Part shown: positions 37,901 through 52,900 of the stretch, in pieces
How the letters are laid out: every line of letters starts with the position of its first letter
Numbering within the stretch: position 1 is the stretch's first letter
NCBI GenBank assembly: GCA_002726245.1
Contig: PBSM01000168.1
Coordinates: 1-64,000 of the forward strand
Length of the DNA: 64,000 nucleotides
Reading direction: 5' to 3'
Source: Planctomycetaceae bacterium
GTDB lineage: Bacteria; Planctomycetota; Planctomycetia; Pirellulales; Pirellulaceae
Notes under the pieces: model-generated
The model's input: only the letters and a program-made list of their open reading frames with translations
The model's database searches: none
Told to the model about the DNA's origin: nothing
Position numbers and translations under genes: made by a program

Positions 37901-40900
37901 CCGAATTGATGCCGCTAGTCTGGGAGATCAGATCTACCTGACCAACGACCGGGACGTACAAATCGACTCGTTAGCGACCGGTTTGGAAGCCACGTCGCAA
38001 GGCTTGGTCATTTCGTCACAGATCAGTGCCCGTCCGTTCGCATTGGACTTCCCCGGCAATGAAGACGAGCCAGGGCATCGCGACATCCCGGACGAAGTTG
38101 GCGGGGGAGGCGAACAACACCTTAACCAGGACTTTGGTGCCGATGGTCGAGATAGCACTCCAGGTGTAACGACCGTTCTGTACAACTTCCGGTCAGACTT
38201 CGCCTTGAGTCCCGAAGGCACGCAGTTGCAGAATGCGATTACCGAGGGCCAAAGACAGCGCGCTCGCGATGCTTTTTCATTGTGGAGCAAGGATCTCGGT
38301 GTGCAGTTCATCGAGACGGCCGAAGACGGCTTAACGATCGCGACAGGAGACCTGAGAACGCTCGATCCAAGCACGCCGAATGTGTTGGATTACACGGCGA
38401 ACGACTTCCGCGTGCGGGTCGATCCAGCGTTCGCCAACGGCTTGTTGGTAATGAACGGTACACTTCAATGGAAGGACGATTTCGGCGGTGATTGGTTTAT
38501 CAACGCCATGATTGGCATCGGCAGCATGCTGGGCCTGAACCGCGCCAACGATCTGCCAGGTTCGACTTTGATGGCGTTTCAGTCTGGTTTTTCGTTCCTT
38601 AACGCCACGGTGCAAGACACCACTTTCCCAAGCTTAAGCACTCCAACGCTAGGGCACAGTGTCACCACCAACCCGTGGCCCATCTCGAACCTGCCGACGC
38701 CAGAGCCGATCTTCCCGGGTAATTTCGATATCCTCCACGCCCAACAACTTTATCGCCCCGACGGTGTCGATTTGGATCTGTATCGTTTCACCATTGATGT
38801 GAATCCGGGCCGGGCGGGCGTGTTCACGGCCGAGACCTTCGCCGAGCGGCTGCCGAATGCAAGCCTGCTGGATACAGAGATTTCACTGTATCGAGAGAAT
38901 ACGGACGGGACGAGAGAGCTGATCGCGCGAAATGACGACTACTTCAGTCGTGATTCGTTTATCGAGCTGGAACTCGAAGCGGGCGTCTACTACATCGGCG
39001 TTGCGGCCAGCGGCAACGACAACTTTGATCCCACGATCGAAGACACCGGGATCGGCGGCACTTCGCAGGGCAGCTACGATTTGCGGCTCAACTTCCGAGC
39101 GCAAGTTGACAACGAGGACGCCATACGCGATGCGGACTTGACGCCGACTCGAATCGACGGCGATTTGGACGGCGTGCCAGGAGGCACTTACAACTTTTGG
39201 TTCCAGACTCGTTCTTTGAACCGATCGTTGACCGTCACCGGCAATGGTGGCGATTTGAACGATGGTCAAGTATTAACGTTGACCAATCGGCAAGGTGTTG
39301 TTCGGAACTTTGAATTCGACAGCAATAATAGCATTCAGGCCGGCAACAGTCGCATTAACTTCGCGGCAAACGATTCGGCATCGGATATTGCGCAACGGAT
39401 CGCCAACGCCATTACTGGCGAGCAATTCAGTATCGGCGCTTCCGCGTCAGACAACTCGGTTCTGCTTGGCGACCCGAATACGCAACTTAATAGTGAGCGA
39501 GAGATTAGCTTGAGCTTCGACTTCAGCGGCATCGAGATCGAAGGTAGAACGATCTTTGTCGATAAGCTCGCTGGACCTAATGCGGACGGCTCGCTGGACC
39601 GACCGTTTAACAATATCGCTCGCAACGGCATCACGAACGCATTTGAAGTCGCCCAGCCGGATGACATTGTTCGGATTGTGGGCAACGGAGGTGTTGACGG
39701 GGACATCGACACCCTAGGTGACAACTTTGCCTACGAGATCGGGTTTGGCACACTGCCTGGGCAGATCCTGTCAGACGGAACCGAGATGGCCGTTCCACGC
39801 GGCACGACGGTCATGGTGGAGCCCGGATCGAACTTCAAGATGAGGCGTTCGCGGGTTGGTGTTGGCAGCTCATCGCTAACCGTCGATCGCAGCGGCGGCG
39901 CTCTGCAAGTCTTAGGTACTCCAGATCGTCGGGTTGTGTTTACGTCTTGGTTGGACGAAACGATCGGTCGCGACACTCATCCGCCAACAACACAGCCGGG
40001 ACGCGGTGATTGGGGTGGCATTGTCTTCCGTGCCGATATCGACCGAGAAGAATCTCGTCCCAATCTCGATGATCAAGGCATCTTCCTGAACTACGTCAGC
40101 CACTCGGAAATTCTCTACGGTGGCGGCGGAAACGTTGTGATTGACTCGATCCAACAGGTCGTGAATCCAATTCAAATGGTTCAGACGCGGCCAACAATCA
40201 CTTTCAACCGGATCATGAATAGCGCCGATTCGGCGATGTCGGCGTCGCCGAACAGCTTTGACGAAACTAATTTCCACTCGCCGCGGTTCCAATCCAACGG
40301 CGAATTCACGTCCGACTACGTGCGTATCGGGCCGGACATCCACGGTAACTTCCTGATTGAAAACTCGACCAACGGTCTGTTCATCCGGATCGAAACACCG
40401 ACGGGGGAGGATTTGCGACCGTTGACCGTTGCCGGCAGATTCGATGACACCGATGTCGTGCACCTCCTGTCAGACAACCTTGTTATTCAAGGCAGCCAAG
40501 GCGAGCCATTCCTGGATCTCAGCCGTCCTGCAGTCGACTTGGTAACCTTCTCGCCAGTGAACACGGGAACGTTGGTAGCCGGTACGTACAGTTACAAAGT
40601 CACTTTTGTCGATGTGAACGGACTTGAAGGCCGGCCATCTTTCCCGACGTCTTCCTTCACGGTCACGGCCGCGAATGAAGCAGCCGGGCTACGAGCCATT
40701 CGACTGAACCAATTGCCTCCGGCGGATGGAGACTTTGTGGCCCGGCGGATCTATCGGACCGATGATCCGGCGAACGGCACGTATCAGTTGGTTGCACGGC
40801 TCAATGCCTTCGACTCCGCTTTCACCGACGACGGATCGTTGATCGGTGACGTCTTGCGGCGAGATGCGCCACTAGTAGACGGCGTAACCTTAACGGTTCA

Positions 40901-43900
40901 GCCGCGCGGGTCGTTGCAGGCGGGCGCTTACAATTACCGAGTGGCCTTCGTCGATGCGTCCGGCCAAGGCGATGCGTCCTCTGATCCGACCACGACACTG
41001 ATCATTCCAGGCGCTCCCAACGGCGGCGGCATTCAACTCGACAACTTGCCGATTGCTAGAGACGAGTTCGTTGCTCGACGGATCTATCGAAGCTCGGTCG
41101 GCGGCGTAAGACCCTACGAATTGGTTGTCGAGATCGACACCAGCAGCACGTCTTATTTCGACGACGGGTTCACGAGCGGTGGCCAGCTTGATCCGAGCGC
41201 GATCGGTGTTATTCGCGCCAGGCCGCACGCACGGTTGGCGATTGATCCGGGAACGGTCCTCAAGATGGAAGGTTCCCGGATCGAAACACGCTTCGGCGGA
41301 CAGTTGATTGCCGAGGGACTCGACGGGCAGGAAGTCATTATCACCTCGCGTTTGGACGATGCATTTGGCGCCGGCGGAACGTTCGACACGAATGATGATG
41401 ACGATCGAGGCGTTGACGAGAACGTTCCCACACCAGGTGACTGGGGCGGTCTCTACTTCGGACCGCTCGGTAGGCTCAGCTTGGATCACGTGCTGCTCAC
41501 CTTCGGCGGTGGAACGAACAAAATCGAAGGTACGACGAAGAGCTTCAACGTCATCGAACTGCATCAAGCGAACGCACGAATCACTAACAGCATTATCGAA
41601 AAGAACGCCAACGGAATCGGGGGGCAGGGGCCGCTCGACCGCTTTGGACGCGGCTTCAATCTGCCGGCCACGATTTTCACGCGAGGTTCGCAACCGATCA
41701 TCGTGGACAACATCATCCGCGACAACGTCAATCCGCCGGCAAGCGAATTCAATCCGGCCAACGGTTTGGGAGCACGCGACAATGTGGCCATCACGATCAA
41801 CTTGAACTCCCTGACATCGGATACCCTTACCGATATCGGGCGTTCACGCGGTACGATCGACCTGATTGACCGGTACGGGGATAACCGAGGCCCGTTGGTG
41901 CGTGGCAATCGGCTGGAGAACAACGGCCTCAACGGAATGATCGTCCGTGGTGAAGAGTTGGCTGCTCAGAGTGTTTGGGACGACACCGACATTGTCCACG
42001 TCATCACCGATCGCTTCGACGACGCTCGCTTCGGTTGGTTGTTTGATGAAATCTACATCACCGATCTGCACACGTTTGGTGGTGTGCGACTGCAAAGTAG
42101 TCCCAGCGAGAGTCTCGTCGTCAAGCTGGAAGACGACGAGATGAAGACGGGGCAGCGGTACAACCTCAATCCAACGAATGGAGCCGGATTTACGGTGACG
42201 GGTGATCCGCTTGAAATCGAGGATCGAATCGGAGGAATTCTGCATGTTGTTGGGCAACCTGGTTTCCCCGTGGTTCTGACGTCAATCCATGATGATACCG
42301 TTGGAGCGGGATTGCGGCCCGGCGACTTGCCTCAGGTCGATACGAACAATAACGGAATCGCAACGACTCCGAGTGCCGGTGACTGGCGAAGCATTCGTCT
42401 GGACCAACACAGTCATGATCGCAACGTTGAGATCATCACGGAGATGGAACCGGCGAACGAGACCGCGCCAGGACGGAACGCCACCACCAACTCAGCGCAG
42501 TTCCTGGGCGAGTTGGCTGCGGATGAGAAGGGCGGCGATGGAAACCTGCGCATGGGATTCGAGATCCAAGGTTTTCTTAATGAGCCGAATGACATCGACG
42601 TCTACAGCTTCACGGGCATCGCCGGAACCGAAGTCTTCGTCGATATCGACCGGACAACGTTCGCGTTGGACACCGTCGTCGAGCTGCTGGATGCAAACGG
42701 AATCGTGTTGGCGCGATCCAATAATACACTCGGCGAGACTGACGAAGTCGAGTTCATTGACGATTCGCTCCAGCCTAACTTGGTGAACCCGCTGCATCGG
42801 TCCCCCGCGCCATACACACCGACTCATATTTCCGGCTTGCCGCGAGATGCCCATTCGACCAATCCACGCGACGCCGGGATGCGTATTTCGCTACCAGGCA
42901 ACGCAGGCTCGCGCAGCAGTTATCATTTGCGGGTGCGCAGCGATGATGGATTGACGACGGGCGTTTACCAGTTGCAGGTCCGGACGAACGAGTTGGATGA
43001 ATTCCCCGGATCGACCGTTCGCTTCGCCGACATTCGTTACTCGCAGAACGCGATCGAAGTGCTGGGTCATCCGGCTCACTCACCGCTGCTCGCGGAAGCG
43101 GCCGAAGACGAAGAGCTAGATCCCGGCTTGGCGAGCAACAACAACTTTTTGGTCGATCCGCTCGTCACCGGAAGACGTCCGCAGGATTTAGGGAATCTGT
43201 TCGGCTCGGATCGTGGAGTCTTTTCGGTCGGAGGCTCGCTATCGGCTGGATCGGATGTAGATTTTTACACGTTTGATGTGCGTTACGATAGTATCAGCGA
43301 ACAATCTTTGCACCACGGGTCGCTCGTTGTTGATCTCGACTATGCCGACGGCTTGAGTCGGGCCAACACCTCACTTTCAGTTTTTGACGGCGGCGGGCGT
43401 TTGATCTTCGTCGGCCGGGACTCGAATATTGCGGAGGACCAGCCGGGGCTGCTTGGCGGATCCGACCTCTCAGATCTTTCGCGTGGCAGCGTTGGATTCC
43501 TCGATCCATTCATCGGCCCCGTGGAGGTACAGGAAGGGCAATACTACGTCGCTGTCAGCTCCGCCGATCGCACTCCGTCGGAGATACTCAACAACACCCT
43601 GTTGCGATTGGAGCCTGTCAATTCATTGACCCGCATCGCCGAAGATCACATCGGGTCCTTTGGCGGATCGACGGCCGACGATCCTGTAGTCACCGAACTG
43701 CTGGACCCGACGTTCATTGGAACAGGCACGGACCTTTGGCATGTCACATCGCAACGTGGCACCGATGCTGGTCACGGGATCAATCCGGCCTTCGACCTCA
43801 GTCGCGGTGGGACTGACGGCGAAGAGAGCTTTTACTTTGGCGACGACTCGACCGACAGCGTAGCTGCCGGTTCTATGGGAGATCTGTTGTCAAATCCCTT

Positions 43901-46900
43901 TAGCCTGCAGGATTATTCCGCGGCCGATCTGCCGGTTCTGTACTTCAACTACTTTGTCGATAACGACCCTAACGCCGATGCTCTCCGGGTGTCGGTGGTC
44001 GATGGCGCTGGTACGGCGACGCTGCTCGCGTCTAGCAACACAACGGAATCGGCGGCTCCGGCTGTAACGGAATTGATCCAGACGGGTACGGGCAGTTGGC
44101 GGCAGGCGAGGCTCGACCTCAGCACTCTTGCCAACATGGGTAACCTGCGTCTGCGATTTGAATACGAAGCAGTCAGCGATGGCCTCGAAGGTGCCTATAT
44201 CGATGACATCATCATCGGCTTCGCCGAACGCGGCGAGATGGTTACTGGTTCCACTGGAACTTCAACGTTTACGAGTGATCCAAATGCCCCCGCTGGGCAA
44301 GTCCTTACGGGCGATTACCAGCTAGAGATCAGAAAGGCTCCTGATTTTGGAACATCCGGTAGCACCGCGATCAGCGCACGCGATTCGACAGTCTGGGGGA
44401 TTCAGCCTGGGACGCAGCAGATTGTGACAATCGACCCGACTACTGGGACAGTCACCGGTGGGTTCGCGGCACCAGATAATCTTCAAGCTTTCAACTCAGT
44501 AGCAGGCTTGTCACTGGCAGAGGGCGGAACATCTCTGCTCTACGTAAACGACAGCACCAACCGAAACATCTTGTACCGTCTCGATCCCGCAACCGGTGCC
44601 CTACAGCAGGCAGAGAATCTCCCAGATGGCCTGTCGCAAAGTCAGGGATCTCGGGGCGGGTTGAGCTATCAAGATGGCGCTATCTTTGCCTTGGACGTTG
44701 GTTTTCGGGTTGAAACGCAAGCAGGTTTCGGCGGTGCGCTTTCAACACATTTCACCGTCGCCGCCGATTCCCCCGGCGCGGTCGGTGGAGATGATCAGGG
44801 CCGTGAATTCGTAGCCGACCTCAATGGAACCATCATCGAATACCATCCCACAAATCCGGAAACCACCCTCAACAGCTTTCCCACTCCGACAGGCTCGGCA
44901 TTGCTATCGGGCCTGGCTTTCGATGGCACCAACCTTTACGTGTCGGATTTTCTCGGGAACCTATTCACCCTCGATCCGGACACTGGCACGGAACTAGGCC
45001 GAGTGACAGTTCCCGGTGGAAGACTCATCGGACTGGCCGCGGGCCCGTTCGGTAATTCGTCGTTGGGACTCACTCTGGACCGCAGCATCGATACTAACGA
45101 TCGCCTTGTGCAGCGAACAACGTTGGTGGTCCCGTCTGGCAACGAGGTTATCGAAGGTCAAACGTTCACCGTTAGTGACGGCGTCAACTCCGTGACGTTG
45201 GAGTATGAAGATCCGGAGATCGGCGATGGCGTCAGCCAAGCTGGGCGGGTGGAGGTTCGATTCAAGACGTTTGATGCGAGCCTCCCAGGCTTCCGCGCGG
45301 CTACGGACTTTGAAATCGCCTCGCAAATTCGTGATGCGATCAACAGTAATCAAGTGCAGACACAGATCGCTGTCCACGCGGCGCTGTCCGACGGAACGGT
45401 CACTGGCAATGCAAGCCAAGACAATCGCGTGAACTTGTTCGGTACAGCGATTGTCGATCAGCCTCCGGCATTCGGAATCACTCGGACGACGAACGATGCG
45501 AACGAGCTAAGGGATGCGCTGTTGGGCGATGGCGTCGTCGCGAGCGGCATCGCACAGTTTGCTGGCAGCGGGCTGTCGGGCGGTTTTTTCCAAGGTGGTC
45601 AGACACTCTTGGGGATGGAAGAAGGTATTATTCTCAGCACGGGAGATGTCCGCATTGCTTCACAAGCCAATGCCAGCGATAGTTCGACCGGTCGAGCGTC
45701 GGGGCAGGGCGATGCTCGGCTCGACGCGGCGTTCGGCGTAACGACGGCAGACGCCTCTGTGCTGGAGTTCAACTTCACGCTGGCCAATCCAGGGCAGGAC
45801 GATGTGGCTCTGAACTTCGTCTTTGCTTCCGAAGAGTACAACGAGTCGATTGGATCGGTTAGCGATGTCTTGGCCGTCTTCATTGATGGCGTTGATATCA
45901 CGGACAACATTGCGGTGATATCCGTGCTCGGTACTGACGAGCCTGTTTCGATCGAGACAATCAACGCCGCTAATCCATTTGATCCGACGGGCCTGCTCGG
46001 CGTTAATCCGGGCTTTTTCAACAACAATGATTTGAACGACGACGGTGCGTTCCTCGACCAATTCGGCTACGACGGCTTTACCGCGCTGCTGACGGCTCGC
46101 ATTCAAGACTTGGCTCCGAACGTTACTCACACGATTGTGATTGCGATTGCGGACGTCGATGATTTGTCCGGCGACAGCGCTATCTTCTTGGAAGCCGACA
46201 GTCTGATCGCTTATAGCGAAACAGTTGAGCCGGGTAAGCGGTTCGTCCGTGATCCAGAGGGGATTCCGAACGTCCGGCACGGCGGCTTCGGCGATCAAAA
46301 CGTCCTGCGAGACCAAGGCCAGGTTCTGATCCATTCCAACGTGATTACCGACGCCGCCGACTTCGCCATAACGACTGAGTCGGGATTCCGCGACTCGATT
46401 GAGACCTCATTAGTCGATTCCACTCCCGTAGCCCGCCTGCAACCGAACGTTGGTCCTACGATTCGCCTTCCGGAATTGAATGATCTAACCAACGCTGGAT
46501 TAATCGGCGGATTTACACCCGGCTTGGTGATCGAGAACAACACGATCTCGGGCGAAGGCCTGGGCGGCATTCATGTGGCCGGAAATCTTACACCGTTAGA
46601 ACTGACGGTCTGGCCGACGGATGCTTTCGGCTTAGGCTGGGAATCTGGCGACGCGTTTTGTGACGGTGACGTATTCTCATTGACCGTTGGACGTCAGACG
46701 GTTGTCTTTGAGTTTGAGGACATCGCCGGCTCGCCATTGGTTGATGCCACGCGACCGTGTTCGATTGGTGGTACCGGTGTCAACGCCGGTTGGACGCCAG
46801 GGCGAGTGCCGATCTTCTACCGACGGACGATTCCAGCCACAAGAGGCTACAGCCCGATTGGAATGGCTTTGGCCATCAAGGAAGCGATTGACAACAGCCC

Positions 46901-49900
46901 ACTGATCGAAAACCAAACGACGTTCGTCGCTCAAGCTTACATCACCTCCACGCGTGCTCCGCTTAACGATGGGCTCGACGAACTCGCTGTCTACGTCGAG
47001 CGCGTTGCTCACTTCGACGCATCCAGTCCAACCATCTTCGAGACCCAGCGTTTCATGCCGGTGGGCTTCGCCGCGCAGCCTTTCGTTGCGGTCGTGAACA
47101 ATACGATTTTCGGCAACGATGGCAATGCTTCGTTCTTCCCAGAAGAGTCGCTCGAGCCGGATGACACGCTCGAAAGAGCCACCGACACACTTCAAGGACG
47201 TGCACACAATCCGGAGGCTTACACAACCACGGCCTTCCTTGGCGATAGCTCCAACTTCCGGGATGATCCGCTGAAAGATGTCGATTTCTTCCAGTTCCAG
47301 TTGGATATCAACGATCGAGTCACCATCGACGTCGATACAGGGAACTCGTTCGATACGGTCTTGAGATTGTTCGATGCGGTTGGACAGGAACTGGCATTCA
47401 ACGACGATGCAAACGCTACCACGAGTGATCCAGCGATCGATTTCACGGCGACGGCTGGTGGTACGTACTATGCTGCTGTCAGCGGAAGTGGAAATGATCA
47501 ATACAGCCCTGTCAGTCTAAGCGATCGGGTGCACAGTGATGAGCAAGGACAGTACGCCATCACGATCAACGTGCATGCTCCTCGAGTGTTTCTCGTGGAC
47601 ATGAAGGATCTGTTAGGCGGGGCCTCGGTTTCAATCACGGATGTTTCAGGAACCGTTGGAACGGCTACGGGCGGAGGCGGGAATACCGCGGTAGCGGCCA
47701 ACGCCCTGGTTGCCAGTATCAACGGGTCTGCTGGCCTCACAGGAGTTCGAGCATCAACGATTGGTGCAGGTTCATATGCACGTTACGTTGTGATCGAGGG
47801 AGCCGCAAAGGTTGAAGGCGTAGGCAGCACCGTCGCGGAATTGATTCCGACCGTTAATGACAACGAAGATCAACTCCTTCGAGAAACCGGAATCCTTGTT
47901 ACGGAAGCGGCTACTCCGACATTGATGAACAATCTGATGTCGAACCTGAGAAATGCAGTTGTCGAGACCGGAGCCTTCCGTGACAACATCGATCGGTTTC
48001 ATCACCGCGATCAGCCAGATCACCCTCTCGTCCGCGGCCTGACGTTCCAGTTGGACACGCATCCCGTCACGGCTGTCAAGACGGGGCTCATGTTTCAGCA
48101 CGATCAGTTCGGTAATTTGGGAATGTCATTGCCGCCGAATTCGTTCGGAAAGGGATCCAGCTTCAGCGTGCAAGGCACGGGGATCCTGGAATTTGTCGAG
48201 CGTTACGACGCGCTGATCGACACTGTTGACTTCAACATCATTGCCGGGTCGATGATACCGCTTTTCGTGAACGCGCCGGATGGCAACTTCTTCCCTGAAG
48301 CGTTCGCTCCCCTGATCGATAGCTCGGTGGACTCTCTACCCGAACGCGAACAGTTCGGATTCATTAAGGTTTCCGCGGGACTTGCCTTGTCACCGATCTT
48401 GGCACCTCGTGCCGATGGCACTGGGCAGTTGCGAGTCGATGACCAGGACGTCGATACACCGCAGGGCCAGGGTGCCAACGTCTTCAAAGACCGTGGTTCG
48501 CTCGACCGGGCGGATTTCATTGGCCCGTCCGCGGCACTTGTCAACCCGCAAGACAACGACTCGCGGCGGCAGGACATTGACGCAGCAATATCGATCGTCC
48601 AGCTCGAGTCCGGCATCTTCGCCAACTTTACGATTCAGATCGTGGATGGATTCGAATCGGCCGATCCTTTCCCCGGTATCGGTGTCGATGATGAAACGCT
48701 GGACGGGCGCATTGTGCGAATTGACGAAGAAGGGCTGCCGCTGGATCTCAAGGGTCCGGCTGTCACTCTGTTCCAGGATGGCGTCTCCCTCCGCGAAGGA
48801 ATCGACTACACGTACACGTACAATCAAACAAGCAACACAATCGTTCTGGCTCCACTCGCGGGAATCTGGCCGGATGACAAGGTCTATACAATCCGCGTCA
48901 ATAATCGCGATCGGTTCGTGATCGACGCGATCAACGGAGGCCGCCTGATCGATGGAGATTCCTTTAACATCACCAACGATGCAGGTGAAACAGGGACGTT
49001 TGAGTTCGATAAAGGCTTCAGCGTTATCTTCTCGCCAACGCTTGGCTTCCAAGTTCCGGTGACTGGGGCGAGCCCAACCGGGATCGTTGATGGGCGAACC
49101 TTCTCGATCAACGATGGCACGCTCGATGTAAACAACCCTGTGACCTTCGAGTTTGACCAGAACAACAATTGGCAGACCTCGAACCGTCGAGTTGCCTTCC
49201 AGCCCGGTGCAACCGCGGACGAGGTCGCCGTGGCGATTGCCCAAGCTCTCGCGGTAGCGCACCTGCCGGCGTTGGATGCTCAAGGTCAACCGCTGGCGAT
49301 CCCGCCGGGACAGCTAACGATCCCGTTGTTGCCGCGTAACCTTGGCGATGGATTCGTTCACATCGGAGCGACCGCAGATCACCGCGCTTCGACTGGAAAC
49401 TCGGCTCTGACCCAAACCGTTGTCGAAACGAGCATCCAAGTTCCCGCGAACGGAGCACCGGGACTTCGCGCCAACGACTCATTCGCCATTAGCAGCGGAG
49501 CAGCAAGTTTCGTCTTTGAGTTTGTTCCGAACACCAATCCCGCAAGTCAGCCGACGATTCCCGGGTCGGTCGTCATTCCCTTCAACAACAGCGACAACTC
49601 AATTCTTCTCGCCAGCCGAGTCGTGGCGGCGATCATTGATCCAGATCCAATGACTCCCGGCAACGAGTTAGGGCTGACCCCGGTTCAGGCCGCTAGTAGT
49701 GGAATCATCCAACTGGGCGAGATTCCGAATCATATTATTAATGTGACGACGTCGAATCTTTCGAAGTCGGTTTCGCAAGTCCCAGTGAGCCTGACGATTC
49801 CGGCCGGTGGCGAAGCCGATATTCAGAGCGGCGAAACGTTCACGGTCAGCAACGGTGTCGATACGGTGACGTTCGAGTTTGTCATTGATGGAATCACTCC

Positions 49901-52900
49901 GATAAACCCCGGAGTGAGCGTGATTCCGATTCAGACCGGCAATTCGCGAGAAGCGATTGCAGGCCTCGTGGCCGGAGCACTTGTGAATCCACCGCTCGGC
50001 AATCCCGCGATGAGTGTCGGAAACATGCTGACACTTGGCGCGAGCCATGTTGGTGACGGCCTCATCTTGCTAGACGCTCATCCGAATCACACCTTCGATG
50101 TTGACGAGTCGGCGCTGACGCGTCAAATGAATGTAGGCGGCGTTCGCGACGGCGAGTCGATCACAATCTTTGAAAACAATACGTCTGCCACGATCGAGTT
50201 CAACAATAACAGCGTCTTCAACGCCGCTAACAACACCGTCATCGACTTTGATGCCAGCGATACTCATCTCGATCTAGCGGCAAGACTTGCCCCTGCGATT
50301 ATTGGTACTGGACTCGGACTGATTCCGGTCGATGCGGGTAACGGGGAAACAAACATTGGCGGAATCCCCGGCGTTCACGACCTCGATGTTTCGCAACCCT
50401 CGAGCCTGACCGTTGAGGGTGCGCCAGGTGTGGCTCCCTCAACAACCTTGGTCTTGCCGTCGCTACCCGGGTTGCAAGTCGATCCGTCAGGCGGTGACGC
50501 GTTCAACGACGGCGATTTGTTCCGGCTCACCAGCGGCAGCCTTCAGGTAATCTTCGAGTTCGATAACGATGCTGCCGTTACAGATGCGGACAATGTGCCG
50601 ATTACGTTCTTCGCGGGTCAACCGCAATTCGACCTGGCCAACGCCATCCGAACGGAAATCGGAACGGCAAGCAACGCTCTCGGCTTGGGACTCCTGCCGA
50701 CTGTCGTGGGCAGTGGCTTGATTGCGTTGAACGGACAAGTTGATGTCTCCCTGTTTGTCACGGGAATGCCGCCCGGATTGACGCAACGCAACTTGCTTGG
50801 GAGTCTAACGGACGGCGAGACGTTCTCGATCGACGGCGGGACTCAAACGATCGTGTTCGAGTTTGAGAACCTCAACGATCCTCTTACGGCTGGTGTTGCG
50901 GCAACCAACGTTCCCATCACGTTCGTAGTTCCTTCCGATGTCGAAACAGTTTCCGCAAACGTTCAGGCGGCCCTCGCGAGTTCAGGATTAGGCTTGAATC
51001 CGACCCTGCCATCGATAGGCACCGGGCAGGTCGAGCTTGGTGATTCCACAGGTCACTTGACGGATGTCTCGAATAGTTCGCTGACCGTGATTGGAGTTCC
51101 GGGGGGCGCGGTTGCGGTGAGCATCCGAACTACCTTCAGCGAAGCTGAGGTAGCCGCTGCGATCGTCGATAGTATCAACGGAGCGACATCGGTCCTGCCC
51201 GGCGTGAGTTCTAGGATTCGCGGTGGCTCAACCATCTTCGTCGATATTTCCGACCCGCAAGGTGCCCCGGCAGACTTCGTGAGCGGCTTTGCGGCAATCA
51301 ATGGAATTGACAACTTCTTCTTGAGCGCCGTCAAAGATCTTGCCGGCAACTCGCTGAAGGCTAACCAATCAACCGACGAAACGGTCTTCACGATCCTGTT
51401 GCCGGGTGTGCGAACTGATTTTGGCGACGCTCCCGATCCGTTCACCGGAGCGGGCCGCTACCCGACTCTGTTCGACAGCGATGGCGCGCGACACGTCATC
51501 ACGGATGATCCCATCTTCTTGGGAAGTGGCGTCGATGCGGAGCCCGATGGCCAGCCGACCGTTGCGGCCGACGGCGACGATTCCGACCAGTTGATCGACC
51601 TGGGAAGTGCCAGCTTAGAGTTGTTCGGGCTGGCTCCATTCACTCTGCAGGTTCCGGCCGCCGGTGGCGCCGGGATTGCGGATGGCGAGAGATTCACCAT
51701 CGAGCGGAACGGCGGCTCGGTCACGTTCGAGTTTGATCAGAACGGAAACGCGGTCAGCAACCCCATCATTCCCTATCTGCCGACCGATACCACCGAGCAG
51801 ATCGCTGACAAGATCGTTGCCGCCATCGAAGGGCAACTCGGAACATTGGTTCTGCGACCGGCAAACCTCGGTGGTGGCCTGGTCTTCGTTGGGGGCGACG
51901 CGAACCTCAGCATTGGCGTCGCCAATAGCACCCTGACTCTGTCCCCGGATCCGCCCCGGCAACTGGTCTTGCCGTTACGGTTGGTCGTGCCGGCTGGCGG
52001 AGCCGCTGACATCAACGATGACGAGATATTGCGTTTATCCGATGGACTGGGTGCCGCCGTCGATTATGAATTCGACCTCAACTCGAGCGGCATCACATTC
52101 GGAACGTCACTCATCACGCTTACCGGAAACGAGACCCAGTCGCAAGTCGCGGACTTGCTCGTGACGGCGATTAACAACAGTCTCGTCACCTTCCCAACGC
52201 TTCGCGCGACGAACAACAACGGCGTAATCGAAGTCTCTGGTCTGGCCCCCGGCCATACCCTCGACGCGGCAGGCAGCCCGAACTTTGCCGTCGATCGCAC
52301 GCTGCCCGCTGGCGAGTCGTTCGTTCTGGATGATGGCATTCACCCGGCGGTTGTCTTCGAGATCAGTGTCAATGGAAGCGCAATTACCCCAGGCAACGTG
52401 GCCGTCGATGTTCCGCTGAACGCCACGACAGATCAAGTCACCGACGGCATCCTCACCGCCTTACAGACGCAGCAATCTAACATCAACGGCTTGAGTCCGG
52501 CGAAGCCGAACGCACAAACGGTAACGCTGGCCCACCACTTCAACGACAGGCTGGACCTCTCTGATACATCGCTCACACATGCCGGTCGGGCACCCAGCGT
52601 CTTGCAGAGTCCCGGAGCTGGCTTGGCGGTTGAGATCCAACCGGTTGCACAGATACAGCTTCCTGCTGATGGCAGCGGCCTGCAGGATCAGGATGTGTTT
52701 GTGCTCAGCGACGGAATTAACCCGCCCATTAGCTTCGAGTTCGATTCCGGCGGCGGTTTCGGCGACGCCAGACGGATCCCCTTTGCTGCCACGTCCACGG
52801 TCGCGGAGCTGACGGCTGCTATCTTCGCCGAGGTTCAAGCGGCCATCGATGGGAATGAACTGCAAGGTATCGCTCTGACGGATCTGGGTAGCGGCTTGAT

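Noticed and set aside
46677-47501. A 274-codon antisense frame in the giant gene
   Set aside because: Shadow of the sense frame; no protein-like motif and no upstream signals.
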